Of a stretch of DNA of 64,000 nucleotides, positions 20,560-33,466 are shown piece by piece. The number at the start of each line of letters is the position of its first letter. The first letter of the stretch is position 1. The notes beneath the pieces were generated by a model. The model was not told the origin of the DNA and made no database searches. It worked only from the letters and a program-made list of their open reading frames with translations. The position numbers and the translations under genes are program-made. The DNA comes from Typha latifolia (Eukaryota; Streptophyta; Magnoliopsida; Poales; Typhaceae). The DNA is taken from contig CM034109.1 of the NCBI GenBank assembly GCA_019914945.1, forward strand, positions 9,726,479 to 9,790,478, read 5' to 3'.

Positions 20560-21211
20560 GGGGGCATATTTTTTCTATATTAAAACATATCTATCCTTGA
20601 CTACTGTCCATATGCATTGGACATGCACATTTGCAACTCTGGATTCCAACATGGTGATGGGCATGCTATGAAGGAGCATGCAGCACTTGGACAGTAGAGT
20701 AGAGATGGCAGCAACATTTGCTTTGTCTGGACCAGAATGGTTATGTCCAAGCCCCCACAGTGCCATGTGGACCATATGCCATGGCCCCCCATGAATGACC
20801 CATGCACACTTTTTCTTAGAACCATGGCATCAAGAAGAGCAAGCCCCTAGTCTTACATACTGAGGTATCTGGGCTATTAGTATTCATTAGAATGCTAGTA
20901 CCAAAGAGGAGGACCTCCAAGAATGGTCTAACTTAGAAGTTGTCTGCCACCCCAATGCAGACCTCTTCATAGTTAGTCGGTATGAGTTTGGTGATGATGC
21001 CACTTTGCATGCACTACCCACCACCGGCTAAGTTTTTATAAACAAACTTAGATTTCTAGTGGGTGACTTGACAAGCAATTGTCTGGTGGAATGGAGGCAA
21101 ACGAGAGAGGAAGTGGGACCCATGCATCGACCTTCTTGAGACAGACAGACACACCACCCACCTGCAGTCTTCTTCCTTTGATGAACAACAACAACACCTG
21201 TGGCATGATAC

Positions 21212-21227
21212 ACTACTACTACTACTC

Positions 21228-21276
<49 letters not shown>
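21212..21276. repeat. (ACT)n trinucleotide microsatellite
   Basis: About 65 bp of ACT/CTA repeat with one CTC interruption near 21226. It creates artificial poly-tyrosine (plus) and poly-valine (minus) frames, which are not genes. Confidence 0.95.
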
Positions 21277-22345
21277 CTCAATGCTACCTATAATCTCAGT
21301 TCCCATTCATTAACTCCAAGATCTCTCTCACGGAACCTAACCCCTCTTAGCTCCTCTTTGAACAGCCCAGTAGAAATTCCAAGAGAAGAACAACAAATGC
21401 CAATACAACACTAATCCTAAAAACTAGAAAGTTTATATGGGCATCATCATAATCTTGCTACGTCACTGATCATAACCAACGGTTGTGGAGATATTTGCAG
21501 GAAAAAAGAAAAGAAAAGAAAAAAGTAATTATATTAGTAACTATGTTTGCAAATTGCTGGATGAAGAGTTGGGCACTGCATGATATTTTTCTTGCTGGTT
21601 GTCCAATGGATGGAATAATAAAACGAATAAACTTTTGGTTTTTGGGGTGTCCACTAGGGAAAAATAATCGTGAGGGAGGAGGGCAGTGATTGGATGCTGG
21701 GCTTAAAATATTATAGAGGGGATGGAAATGGAGAGTAGTAATTCGATGTGCAAACACTATCATTGCCATTGCCGAGAAAGAGCCCAGCAAAGAAGACTAC
21801 TCATTAATACTTTTTCCACCACCTTCGAGCTTTTCCACTTTGGGCGGTAAGGAATCCATGCCAGATTCCTTCTAGATTTTAAATACACCCTCTTAAGGCA
21901 AGGCCGTTGATTCCATAACATCCCTTGTAGACCTTCAAAGATTCACCTATCCAATTACCAATCTAACCCCCAAAATTTATTCATCAGAACACTTTAAATT
22001 TTGCCAAAACTATTAAAATTAAACGTCTCGAGAATGTTACCGGATACCTTATAGTGTGGCTCCACCTTTGACTTAGATTAACTCTATAAATAAAGAGACA
22101 TAGCATAGTAGAGTTCATTTATTACTTTGAACTAGTTTTGGAAGAGAGATCTGGCATATTCGGATGGATAATATATATTGCTGGAACTCTTATGCACGGC
22201 TCCAATTGCACCACACAAATCAGACGAGGGCATTTCGGTAATTTACTATGCCATACTGCACAGCAAAACTTGGGGGGCCAACCAAAATCGTCCTCTAGCA
22301 AATGAGAATTCCAAGGAATGAGATACCTTTTGCTGTCCACTGGAC

Positions 22346-22353
22346 TATATATA
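22346..22353 (+). promoter_or_regulatory. Probable CCD8 TATA box
   Basis: TATATATA about 90 bp upstream of the CCD8 ATG, a plausible distance for a TATA box followed by a short 5' UTR. No other TATA-like site sits closer to the start. Confidence 0.6.
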
Positions 22354-22439
22354 CATCTATACCCCTCCACACTAATTCCAAACTTCAAACATCAACTCAC
22401 CTCCTATTATTAATCTGTGATCACTATCCAACTCTCTTC

Positions 22440-24673
22440 ATGGCTACTATTCTATCTTCCTTGGCTCTCCCTCGATGCACTGCTTTTTCGCCGACTAGTT
22501 CGGACTCGATTGGGCTTGAACTAACCAAATTAGGTCAAGTGGCTCCTCGGAGTCGACCTAATTTGTTAGAATCGTTCACAGTCGGCGTCGCGACCGAGTC
22601 ACGGATCGCCGTACCGTGCCGGCCGGTCGAGACCGAACTCGTTGGCAGCAGCGGCGGCGGAAAGCTTGCCGCTTGGACAAGTATTAAACAGGAGAGGTGG
22701 GAAGGGGAGTTGGTTGTAAAGGGAAAAATACCACTTTGGCTGGTATGTTTACAAGATCTATTTTCATCATTTTAAATATCCGTTGATAATAATTATAAAA
22801 GCGATAATTTCCAAGAGATACATTTCTGTTTATTGTCGCTTTCAGTGCTAACGAAATGGAGATAAATTTTTTGTTGAAGTCGGGTAGAGATTCCTCTATA
22901 TTTCTTATTAAATTATTGTTATTTTTAAGTTCAATTTGTTGATCATTGTATATAATTTGCATGCAGAATGGAACCTACCTGAGAAATGGGCCCGGCCTCT
23001 GGAACATCGACGACTACAACTTCCGCCACCTCTTCGACGGCTACGCCACCCTCGTCCGCCTCTCGTTCCGCCGCGGCCGCGTCGCCGCCAGCCACCGCCA
23101 GATCGAGTCTGAGGCCTACAAGGCCGCCATGCGGAACAAGCGCCTCTGCTACCGCGAGTTCTCCGAGGTCCCGAAGCCCGACAGCTTCCTCTCCTTCGTC
23201 GGCGACCTAACCGGCCTCTTCTCCGGCGCGTCCCTCACCGACAACGCCAACACCGGCGTCGTCCAGCTCGGCGACGGCCGCGTCCTATGCCTCACCGAGA
23301 CCACCAAAGGCTCCATCCAGATCGACCCGGACACGTTAGAAACCATCGGAAAGTTCGACTACTCCGACAACCTAGGCGGGCTGATACACTCCGCCCACCC
23401 GGTAGTCACCGACTCGGAGTTTCTGACTCTGCTGCCGGATTTGGCACGGCCGGGATACGTCGTCGCCAGGATGGAGCCGGGGAGCAACGAGAGGAAGCTC
23501 GTCGGCAGGGTGAGTTGCCGCGGCGGGCCGGCGCCGGGGTGGGTGCATTCCTTTCCGGTGTCTGAGCACTACGTAATAGTTCCTGAGATGCCATTGAGAT
23601 ATTCTGCCCATAATCTACTACGAGCTGAGCCCACGCCACTGTACAAGTTCGAGTGGCATCCAGAGTCCGGGAGTTACATGCATGTTATGTGCAAAGCCAG
23701 TGGCAACATCGTAAGCAAACTCCTTTTTTTTAACTCATCAATTACTTTAAAAACTTAAGTTGTTATCACCAGAATTTGAAATAAACTATTTTAGGTGGCG
23801 AGTGTGGAGGTACCGCCCTACGTGACGTTCCACTTCATCAATGCATACGAAGAGGAAGACGAGGATGGAAGAGTGACTGCAATTGTGGCAGATTGCTGTG
23901 AGCATAATGCCGATACTAGCATTCTGGAGAAGCTTAGGTTGAAGAATTTGAGATCTTCCGTAGGCCAAGATGTGCTACCTGATGCTAGGTAGGTAGATTA
24001 AACTTAACTTAATTAACTTAATTGCATGGATTAATTGATTAACTTTGGGTTTTAATTTGGTTAGGGTGGGAAGATTTAGAATACCATTAGATGGGAGTCC
24101 GATAGGTGAGTTGGACTCAGCATTAGACCCAGATGAGCATGGAAGAGGGATGGATATGTGCAGTATAAACCCTGCATACTTAGGCAAGAAGTATAGATAT
24201 GCTTATGCTTGTGGAGCCCAACGCCCTTGCAACTTCCCTAATGCACTCACAAAGGTACTACTACCTTAATTACTTTACTCTCTAAATTAATCTCTTTTTC
24301 CCATGCTAATTTTGTGTTAAGTACGATGATTAACAGATCGATTTGGTTGAGAAGAGAGCTAAGAATTGGCACGAAGAAGGCTCCGTGCCATCTGAGCCCT
24401 TCTTTGTGGCTAGACCGGGAGCAATTAAGGAGGATGATGGTGAGTAAATATTATTATTAATAATATATATCCTACGTTAAGATGAACATAAAAACTCACA
24501 AGAATTTTTTTTTGGATACATTGGTAGGTGTGGTTATCTCAATGGTGAGTGATAAAAATGGAGAAGGCTATGCTTTGGTACTGGATGGGTCAACGTTTGA
24601 GGAGATAGCAAGAGCCAAATTCCCATATGGACTTCCTTATGGATTGCATGGTTGCTGGGTTCCCAGAAATTAA
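22440..24673 (+). CDS. CCD8: Carotenoid cleavage dioxygenase 8 (carlactone synthase)
   Basis: Plastid non-heme iron enzyme that turns 9-cis-beta-apo-10'-carotenal into carlactone, the strigolactone precursor that represses shoot branching. Six exons (22440-22742, 22967-23710, 23795-23988, 24065-24254, 24337-24439, 24528-24673), all GT-AG, join to 559 residues, normal for CCD8. The N-terminal 50 residues are Ser/Thr-rich with few acids, fitting a transit peptide. The core starts at NGTYLRNGPGLW (residue 102). The four expected iron-binding histidines are visible: H245 (SAHPVVTD), H295 (GWVHSF), H362 (TFHFINAYEE) and H552 (YGLHGCW). CCD8-specific stretches include DCCEHNADTSILEKLRLKN and RGMDMCSINPAYLGK. 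Exon 2 is strongly GC-rich in its first 600 bp, then drops. The gene looks complete and functional. Confidence 0.97.
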
Positions 24674-24764
24674 AGACTACTCGTGTTCTTGTTTGTATAT
24701 ATATATAATATCTTGTTAATCATAATCTACTTGGCTAATAAGTTGGTATATGCATAAGATGTGT

Positions 24765-24823
<59 letters not shown>

Positions 24824-25980
24824 CCATGGAGTATAAATAGTTTAAGTGTAGGGGAAAGTTGTGAAGCTTTTCTCTAGCAAAAAGATGTTGGCCTTTGGAA
24901 TATGTTTGTACTGCTCCTAGAATGTACATGATATATTAAAGCAAGATTTGAGTTTGAAATCCAGTAACTATGCAGCATAAGTGACAATGCTCAGTGATCA
25001 AGCGATCTTTTTTTGTTTATGCAAAGAACAACACGTTTCCGATTGGAATTAAAAGACAAATAATTGTTCATACAATAGCAAAGAGCATCAATGCTCATTA
25101 TTATAAATAAGCTCGTTCTCTAGTCAATAAGAATACTAGCTCAAAGATGCCTTTATATATATATATATATATAGATATATATACTCTAATCCCGTTCACA
25201 TTAATTAACCCCAAAATACATTCAAACATTGATATCACGTCCTTCTCTTTGATACTATCCAAAATCGACCACGGCTTCTCCTTGATTTCTTCTCTTCTCT
25301 TCTCTTCATGCCATCCTCTCGATGGTACACACTGTTTAGTATTCTAAGGTTATGATAGGTTACGATGAAGCCGTTGCACGCTGCCTTCGTCGATACAATA
25401 TTTTTTTATTATATTATTGACGATCGATCGATGAGCTATAATATAAGGTTTGTTCCTAAAGTCAGTCGCCTTATTTTTTTTTCTATTTCTTTTGTTAGAC
25501 ATGCAATGTTTTAATAACATTGACCAAAGTTACTGGCCAACCGACTCTCTAATCTCTTTTGTTAGAAGAGAAAAGAAAAAACCAAAATAGCCCATGTTTG
25601 TTTAAAAAGTAGTATAACTTTTACATAACAACTCTAGTAGAGTTAATATTATAAAAAAAATTATTTAATAATTTATTGGTTTAATTTAATTGTTCGACAG
25701 TATAATTAATTTGAAGGAACAATTTGACAGCGCGACGGTTTGAAGCTTTTAAATAATTTATCTATCCATTTTTTTTATATTTAGCTGCTCATGCTCACAA
25801 ATAAAAAAATCCATATTTACTAATGTGATTATAAAGTGGAACTCGTTTTTGGGTTCACCCATTTACTTATTACAGGTTAGTTGTTAAGCCCGTCGCTGCT
25901 GGTTTACTCCTCTGCACAGAGGCATTTCTTCGAACATCTCGAGCGCACGTAGTAGATTGGCGATTGCTAAGAGGCCTCTC
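24674..25980. other. Intergenic region between CCD8 and the TACO1-like gene
   Basis: AT-rich, with CCD8 3' UTR in its first part, a (TA)27 microsatellite at 24769-24822 and a shorter TA tract near 25154-25180. The last 150 bp before 25981 probably carries the promoter and 5' UTR of the next gene. No coding sequence is supported. Confidence 0.5.
24769..24822. repeat. (TA)27 microsatellite
   Basis: 54 bp of perfect TA dinucleotide just after CCD8, probably at or beyond the end of its 3' UTR. Confidence 0.97.
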
Positions 25981-28900
25981 ATGGCTTCCACTTCTAGGGC
26001 TTTTGGATCTGTTTTTCACAGAGCCTCACTCTTACATCTCGGCTTCTCCTCGTCCTTCTCCTCACTTAAGAATCCCGCCACGACCCAGAGTATGTTCTCC
26101 TCGCACAATCTTTTTCTCGTTCCCTTTAACTCAAGAAAATTTGCCTTATTCTTATACCTCGATAGCTATCGGTTTGTTGGAGAGAAACTTGGCTCGCATA
26201 CCGTCATCTGAAGTTGGTCGCGCCGAGAGAGCGAGAAGGATTTGCACATCTCGGCCAGTTTGTATGGGAAGACGTTCTTGTAAGATTGCTGGAAGAAAGG
26301 CGCGTCCTTTTCAATCTTTGAATTATATTCGTGTCTTGTTCCTTGTCTCCTTTGATCAAATTGAGCACTCGAATTAGAGTTTGCATTGAGTTCAGTTTTC
26401 TTATCTAAACGCATGTAAAAGATGCAGTCTTTTGTTTTAACTGTGTGTACTCGTCTCATGTCTAATCCATGTATTGACTTCAAGTTCTGATTGATTAGTA
26501 ACAATAATGGGGAACATTTTGAATATATTTCTTCAGTTGAATGCACTCATTGTTGCCTTGGTACAGGATGCTCAAAATCTGAAGAAGATGAAACGCAATA
26601 GCAAAATTGGAAAAGAAATTGTCTCTGCGTAAGTTCATAAGCTATGTTTTAGTTCATATAGTTGCACTACTTATGACATTTATCTTCAGTTGACATCCTC
26701 CCTACCCTTATTTACCCTCAACATCTATTTAGGGAAAAGAAGGGTAGGAGAGATACGCATCAAAGCCCTAGCCCGGAGAGAGAGAGGAAAATTACTTCTG
26801 CAACAAATGGAGTTGGGGTTTCCCAGATTCCATTATTTCAAACATAACAGTGATAAACTATATAAATCAAATTAAATTGGATGTGTCTGAGAATTCTTGT
26901 GTCAGATTTTGCCCGTGTTGGATTACTCAGAGATCTTGGAATTCTTATTGTCAATTTTTTTTTAATGTTTTACATACAATGCATCACTTGTTTCTTTCAT
27001 ATCGTGTAGCATCAAAAAGGGAGGCCCAAATCCAACATCGAATACTGTCTTAGCAGCTGTACTGGAGAAAGCTAGAGAGCTTGAAGTCCCCAAGGAAATT
27101 GTGGAGCGCAATATCAAAAAAGCGTCAGAAAAGGGTCAGGATACTTTTACTGAGAAGTTCTATGAGGTAGGCAATGCAGTATCATAACCTTGCAATCTGA
27201 CAGTGTTTGAGATTATGCTGCTTATGATTAATCAGGTCTACGGTTTTGGTGGAGTTGGAATGGTTGTTGAAGTCCTTACAGACAAAATAACAAGATCAGT
27301 GGCTGCTGTCCGAGGCGTGGTAAAGGACTGTGGGGCAAAGTTGGCTGACCCGGGGTCTATTTTATTCAAATTCAGGCGTGCCCGAGTTGTAAATATAAAG
27401 GCTGCTGATGCCGACAAGGATCAGCTGCTTCTTGTTGCTTTAGATGCTGGTGCTGAAGATGTCATTGAACCAACAGTTTATGATGATGACTCAGAAGAAG
27501 ATGGTCCTGAAAGGTACCTTTCCAGATAAGATGCAGTGAAATAATTTAATTTTAGTCGAACTTTCCTTAGAAAGGTTAGTTTTCTTTAATATGACTTAAA
27601 ATGAAAAGTCATTTATCTATTAGGAGATTGGAAATTACCAGTAGTGGTGCATTATACTCGAAAAGAAACAAATGAAAAATAAAAATCTAGAGATCTTATT
27701 ATGGTACTAATTTGACGCTTTGGACTATCTGTGCTGATTTATTACTTAATAGTCAATTTTCAGTGTGGATGCACGCTGATGTTCACTATAACTTGAAATG
27801 ATCTCATCTTGCCCATCATATTAGTCCATGTTTAAATTTGAAATTGTATAATCCCAAAGATGGCGCTTTCGACTTCTGTGTTATGCAAATAATACAAGAT
27901 ACATCCCATAACCACAAAAACTATCCATACTAGCTATTTGTGTCCACATGACTCAGCATTTCATCTGGATCAAAGTAGGGAAGCAGTTTCAATACCCTTG
28001 GCCCGACTTGCACCCACTAACCATGATAAGATTGCTTAGTGCACAACACATCTCGATGTGTTTGACCAAAACTTTTGACTACGTGTTGAATTTAAAAATT
28101 TGACAGTTTGGTGTTTATAGCAGAAAAATTATTTTATATGAATGGTAAATATGTTCTTATAGCTGATTCAACTTTTGTAGATATTACAAGATAGTTACAT
28201 CAGCAGAAAACTACTCTGTCATACTGTCAAAACTACGGGATGAAGGAATAGAATTTGAACCAGATAATGGTTTTGAGCTACTGCCCTTAAATCCCCTTGA
28301 GGTATGTTATCATTATTTACATCCTGTGCTTTTTCTGGATTTTGTTTCACTTTCATGCAAATGAATATATGTTCTAAATTCATCCAGTAGTTACTGCCTA
28401 ATAACAGGGTTGCATATGTACATGGGCGTTGACGTGTTGTAGAGGAAATTGTTTAGAAAGTGGGTATTCAGATTGAATATTTTCTCAATGTAGCTTTCTG
28501 AGTGTTATCTTTGGACTATAGAGAGCTTATACAAGCAATGCATGATAAGCTACTCTATACTGCAACAAAATGTCATCTGGGTGATAATCTAATGATAATG
28601 ACTGGTAAGTGGTGACTTAGCTACTTAGCCGGTTCTCCTCACTCATATGGACCAACATTTTTTTGGCAATTAAGACCATTTTTGGTTGGATGTAATTTCA
28701 AAATCAGTCAAGTTATCGGGAAGTGGGAAAAGAACAGTCAGATCCCCATTTTGATATTTTAAGAATTCAGCTTTTCATTGCATAGCTTTCCATGAAAATT
28801 CTTGTTGGCAAGTAAATCATCAAATTACTCCCCATGCACCAATAACAGGAACTGCTGATAATCTTGTGGCTGGAAAGTTGCACTGATCTGGACTAACGTT

Positions 28901-29180
28901 GTTCTGTGTTCATGACTTTGTGTAGTTATCTATGGAAACTACACATCTATGATAACATGACAACGATGAAATATGTGTAATCCTTTGAGCAATTACTTGA
29001 AGCTGTTAGAGGCTTGAAAGCTTTCTTCAAGTGCAATCTTGATCAATTTTACATCTTAGAAAACCATGTAACATGTTCTCTAAACAGGTAGATGATGAAG
29101 CTGTGGAGTTGAACAAGGAACTCATGTCAAAGTTACTTGAACTTGATGACGTTGATGCAGTTTATTCAGATCAAAAGTGA
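25981..29180 (+). CDS. TACO1/YebC-family translational regulator, organelle-targeted
   Basis: YebC-family protein related to mitochondrial translational activator TACO1. Inferred exons: 25981-26089, 26259-26299, 26567-26628, 27010-27166, 27236-27513, 28181-28301, 29088-29180, giving 286 residues. The family hallmark CMGRRSCKIAGRK spans the 41-nt second exon. Then follow SKIGKEIVSAIKKGGPNP, NTVLAAVLEKARELEVPKE, EVYGFGGVGMVVEVLTDK, DAGAEDVIEPTVYDDDSEED and the tail LLELDDVDAVYSDQK. The first 36 residues (Ser/Arg/Phe-rich, MASTSRAFGSVFHRASLLHL) look like a mitochondrial presequence, though plastid targeting is possible. The ATG at 25981 is the first in frame. The exon 2/3 junction works only with a GC donor (AAG|GCGCGT), the least certain join; all others are GT-AG. 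Confidence 0.9.
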
Positions 29181-29895
29181 TCTGATGTATCATCTGGTAA
29201 CCGAATAAACCATCTGATTTATCCTTGACCCCATTCTTTCCTGTATATTTGGCAGCTATGACTTAATGTTCCATTCTATGAAAGGATTCCTACTTGGCTG
29301 AGGCAAATACTTTTATTTTCAATCAATTTGCCTTAAAGTACCTTATTTCGAACAACTAATTTATGCCCATTTCTTGTTAGATGCATCATTGAACTGAAGT
29401 GACGGCTGAGGACATTTGAGAAGCTGATATATTGAGCACCAAGTTCGTTTCAATTAATAAAAGAGGTCATGACCGCCGTTTGAATTAATCTGCTACCATT
29501 ATTTGGATGCCATTAAATCTGAAAGATGTAATATTTAACTGACGAATAGAAGTTTTGCGTCATGCTCCCTGTTCTTTATTTCAAACTGATCGGCGATCAG
29601 TACGTCATATATCGAATTAATTTCTCTCAGCAGTTATTTGGGCTTCCGGATCCAGTAAACATTTGTGCCTAATCTTGGTCTCACACTGCACAAAGTTCTT
29701 AGTAAATATCCTATTTGGTGAGAGATTTTTGAGATTCTAAAAGGTAATCACATAGATCACCATACGTTTTCTTTTACAAAACATCATCATCTGACGTCAA
29801 TATATCTTTTGAAAGTCTAAATTGACAAAAATTGTGACCACTGCGATAAATTTCATGTATCCTCTGATCTCGAGTAGATGTCCTAAGAAATGATG
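29181..29895. other. Convergent 3' region between the TACO1-like and SDR genes
   Basis: 715 bp between two stop codons facing each other; it must hold both 3' UTRs and poly(A) sites. AT-rich, with AATAA-type hexamers on both strands. No further gene or structure seen. Confidence 0.6.
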
Positions 29896-32724
29896 TCAAT
29901 AAATTAAGCTACTTTTACTCCCGGATCCAACCACTGAAAACTGAGCTTCTCGAAACAACGTTGAAGAAACTGACCATAGTTCCTCTGCAAGTTTAGTGTT
30001 GTAAGAAAGTGAAGAGGACTCGATGGTCCTACCTTGGCCACCAAAGAAGTACTTCCCAGAAGCATCCTGAAGCAAAATTATGATAGATTTTATCCTTTAA
30101 TGAATTAAACCTCATCAGTAATATAATGGAGAAGAGAACTTACTGGTGGTGCCAAGGCAGCATCAATGATCGGGCGAACACCAATCTCTGGCCATTGTAG
30201 AAGGTGCAAGAATCTTAGAACCGTGAAAGCTAGTCGAGAAAGAGTTGGAGGAAGTTCACGCATAATGTCGGTTTTGACAATTCCAGGATCAGCAGGCCTA
30301 AAACATGTGAAGTTACTAAGGTTTCACATATTATTGGCATGCATAATTTATAAATACATACATGACAGAGACAGCAGAAGATGTGTTGTTCACATAAAGT
30401 TGTCGATGAAGCTCATATGAGAACAGCAGTAAGCAAACTGGTATGGAAAAGAGGAAAACAATAGATAAAAGATAGTTACTTAAAACAAGGAGGTTCGTTT
30501 CTACTCTTAATTTCCTAAGAGCATACATACGTTTAGAATATCCGTAAGTACTAGCAAAAGGATATCCTTTCAGTGTTGAAGAGCAGCTCAGATTTTCCTT
30601 GCCTAGAGTTTCCACACTGAAGTCCTCACATGATGCTACAGATGAAAAATTGAAGACCGCACCAATTAGTAGGCAAGAAATGTGTAACTTGTAAGCTCTA
30701 TCGCTCAGATCCCAATTCACATCAGTTGGGGATTCAGAAGATAAAATATTTCTATTTAACATGTTCGGATTTCATTCTTGACTAAACCTAAGGGGATTAG
30801 AGAGCTATCAAATATTTTAAAAATGTCAAATATTTAAGTGGTAAATATAAAAATTTAAAAACAAAGTAGTAAGAACCACAGTAAAAGGCAATTAGGTTCC
30901 TATGACAAGGTTTTCCATGTAAAGTTTGTACTTTAGATAAACAGGTGTCTTTAGGCAAAGATTTAATTGTTTGGATTAATTACCGAATCGGTGGGTGAAA
31001 GACGTCACATTAACAACTCGGGAAGGCACAGGACTGCTCTTGAGTAGTGGTAAGAGAATATTAGTCAGGAAAAAAGCACCAATGTAGTTTGTCTGCATCA
31101 TCCTGAATACAGAAATGAGAAATCAGTATGGTCACAGAGATAAAACTCAGAACTAATTCTTAAAGAAAAGGAAAAAAGAAAAGTTGGAATAATAATACAG
31201 ATGACCCTCATATAGTTGATAGATGAACACAAAAGAATAAAGTTCTATAATTCCCTATTTCATAATTATGCGGGGAACATGATTACCCACTTAGATAGAG
31301 GCTAACAGTTTATGCTCGGTGGGACAAAAGCATAGGATTTGGTCTATTTGCAATCTGCACTTTTCCAATCTAGATTTGCCAGATTCTTGTTTCAACCTAC
31401 TCATTAGCACTCATAAGATTTAAGGGAAAAGTGAAGTTCAAAACCAGAATAGGAAACTTTAACAAAATTACCAGATTTCAATATCACTGATCCCCCAATA
31501 TATACTCCTTGATCATTTGTTGGAAAATATGTGAAAGAAATCATCAAAGAAACACGAGCAAAAGGGAACCAAGGGATTACTGATCAAATCTGTCGGCGGT
31601 AATTCTACATGACTTCGCTAAGATACCAGCATTATTTATCAGGAGTTGTATAGAAGGATGCAGGTTCGAATCCGAAAGCCACTGCTTTATGGAACTTCCA
31701 AAGTTCATAACTGAATGAATGGATGACAAGTCAACCTCAAAAGCATCTACATGGGCATCTTCTTGTTTCTGTTTGATCTCTTCAATTGTCTGTTTCACAT
31801 AAAAATGAAAAAAAAAAAAATTGAGACAGCCCACTTGAATCTTCGAAGGGAGATATATAGCTCAAGATTCCAAATGTACCTTATTTAACTTATCGGGACA
31901 ACGTCCAGCTGGCAGTGAGACATAATGAAAGATCCTTTAATTAGAGACATTGATGTGAGGCAATAACTTAATTAAAAAATTTATAAGAATCAAAATAAGT
32001 CTAAACAATGGAGGCATCCTATTCTACAAATTATTAGGACTTGCTATAAAAACCATACTAGCAGTCAGTTTGGTTAAAAAGAAGGTTTAAGTATTGATCA
32101 CGGTGAATATGAGTACTCTAATTGCTTCAATAGGACTTGCCATGAAAATTCTTTCTTCGATGTCTTTCCCATGTTTACGTTATTAAATTCACCTATCGAA
32201 TCAACCAGAAGAATACCACATACTAGGTAGAACAATAACATAAGTAGCATTGCTATCACCGCATGCAAAACTAGAAGTGGAACCATCGCAATCCACCACT
32301 TTATCTTATATGCACGAAAAATACTCGGTAAAATGCCTGAACGAAATAAATCATACACTATCCTTACCAAGAACTACGTGATAGCCTTCTCGTGCCAGCG
32401 CTTTCGCGGCGGCCTTACCCAAACCCGACGTTGCCTGCAAATCCGACAAATTAATGTAAACAACTTGAGAATAACTGTGGAATAAGATAACAGACTTACG
32501 CCGGTGATGACGCAGATTGGCCTCTTAACCTTAGAGTCTGGGTCGGTGGATAAATGGCAGCGTGGATAAGAGGGGGATGGCTGGAAGGAGGGGAATAAGG
32601 CGGAGAGGGGTTTGGCGAATAGGAGGTGAAAGTGTGAGTATAGGAGGGATAGGGTCCACAAGATGGCCATCCTCCAGAACTCCATGGAGAAGACCATCTT
32701 GATTGCCTCCCTATCCACACCCAT
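29896..32724 (-). CDS. Short-chain dehydrogenase/reductase, membrane-anchored (retinol-dehydrogenase-like)
   Basis: NAD(P)-dependent oxidoreductase of the SDR superfamily; the substrate is unknown. From the ATG at 32722-32724 the N-terminus MVFSMEFWRMAILWTLSLLY is hydrophobic and likely a membrane anchor. The Rossmann dinucleotide motif TG-ATSGLG spans the exon 1/2 join (near 32500 and 32435). Then come LLINNAGILA (NAG motif, near 31620-31650), TNYIGAFFLTNILLPLLKSS, SRVVNVTSFTHR with the catalytic serine region, and the YGYSK active site (YxxxK, near 30535). PADPGIVKTDIM and DASGKYFFGGQ follow, ending GSGSKSSLIY with the stop at 29896-29898. I find nine exons with phases that join in frame. 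It resembles an uncharacterised Arabidopsis Rossmann-fold SDR, not FEY or the chloroplast TIC32 type. It looks intact. Confidence 0.88.
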
Positions 32725-33466
32725 CGTTATTCGCGATCGCTGGGATAAGGGATCAAGTTATCCCGCTCCTGAGGTGCTATACTGCTGTCGCTATTCCGGA
32801 CGAGACGTCGCTTGAGAGCTCCCTTCGCGGATCTAATATGATCGATATATCTGAGGTTTATCCGCAAATTTAAAGCCAAGTTTAGTTCTTAAATCAAGCT
32901 TTTATCCTAGCTAGATTCTAACTTTAATTTATCCTGGTTCTTAATAATCTTATTATCAAGCAGTAAAGCTTGCGTATGCTCCATTTGGATCTAAAGTCTT
33001 TCCGGGTTCCTAAAATTAATTGCTTATCCTCGTTGTCGTGACAACCTGCAAGTGTTGATAAGGATACGCAGTCTGATAGATGGGGGGGTGGAGTTATCTG
33101 GTAAGGCTACAGCAAGTAAGCATGCAGATTAAAATTATTCCACTTGGGACAAGTGGCATTCATGTTGCTACAAGTAATATGTAGTGTCTATGGGTGAATT
33201 TTCTTTCGTTTGCAGTACAAACTACAAATAAACATTAAAAAGCAATCGGCTGCAATCTCTATGTTACCTCTCTGTAACTCTCAAAAATTTCAAGATAGTG
33301 ATCTCCCCTTTGTTCGATAAAAGAAAACGGGCGAGATAAATATATCCAGATCTCTACTCTAACATCCAACACATTGTATGGTAATTTGCTAAGACTGCAG
33401 GCGATCCGAAGGTTATCAGCACAAACCGAACGCTGAGTTGACTGCAAAACAATCTATGCGCTTGAT
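32725..33466. other. Intergenic: SDR promoter and STT3 3' end
   Basis: 740 bp between head-to-tail minus-strand genes. The left part holds the SDR promoter; the right part (33250-33466) probably STT3 3' UTR. Repeated GATAAGG/TTATCC motifs (32745, 32760, 32925, 33010, 33060) resemble I-box elements. No coding sequence supported. Confidence 0.45.

Larger units (their letters stand above)
18966..22439. other. Repeat-rich intergenic region between PWP2 and CCD8
   Basis: A 3.5 kb spacer with both genes pointing away from it. Besides the PWP2 promoter and the MITE-like element, it holds an (AG)33 tract, an imperfect foldback at 20601-20697, an (ACT)n tract and the CCD8 TATA region. Open frames across 20575-20825 and 21028-21414 come from repeats or chance and are not annotated as genes. 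No known miRNA family sequence was recognised. Confidence 0.5.

Noticed and set aside
20575..20825. Two overlapping minus-strand open frames
   Set aside because: Short, no recognisable motif, no splice or start context; the DNA looks non-coding with a foldback.
21028..21414. Open frames with poly-valine (minus) and poly-tyrosine (plus)
   Set aside because: They come from the (ACT)n microsatellite and have no gene-like context.
31655..31685. GGTTCGAATCC, like a tRNA T-arm
   Set aside because: It lies inside an SDR exon (antisense to WLSDSNLHP) and has no acceptor stem, D-arm or anticodon arm.
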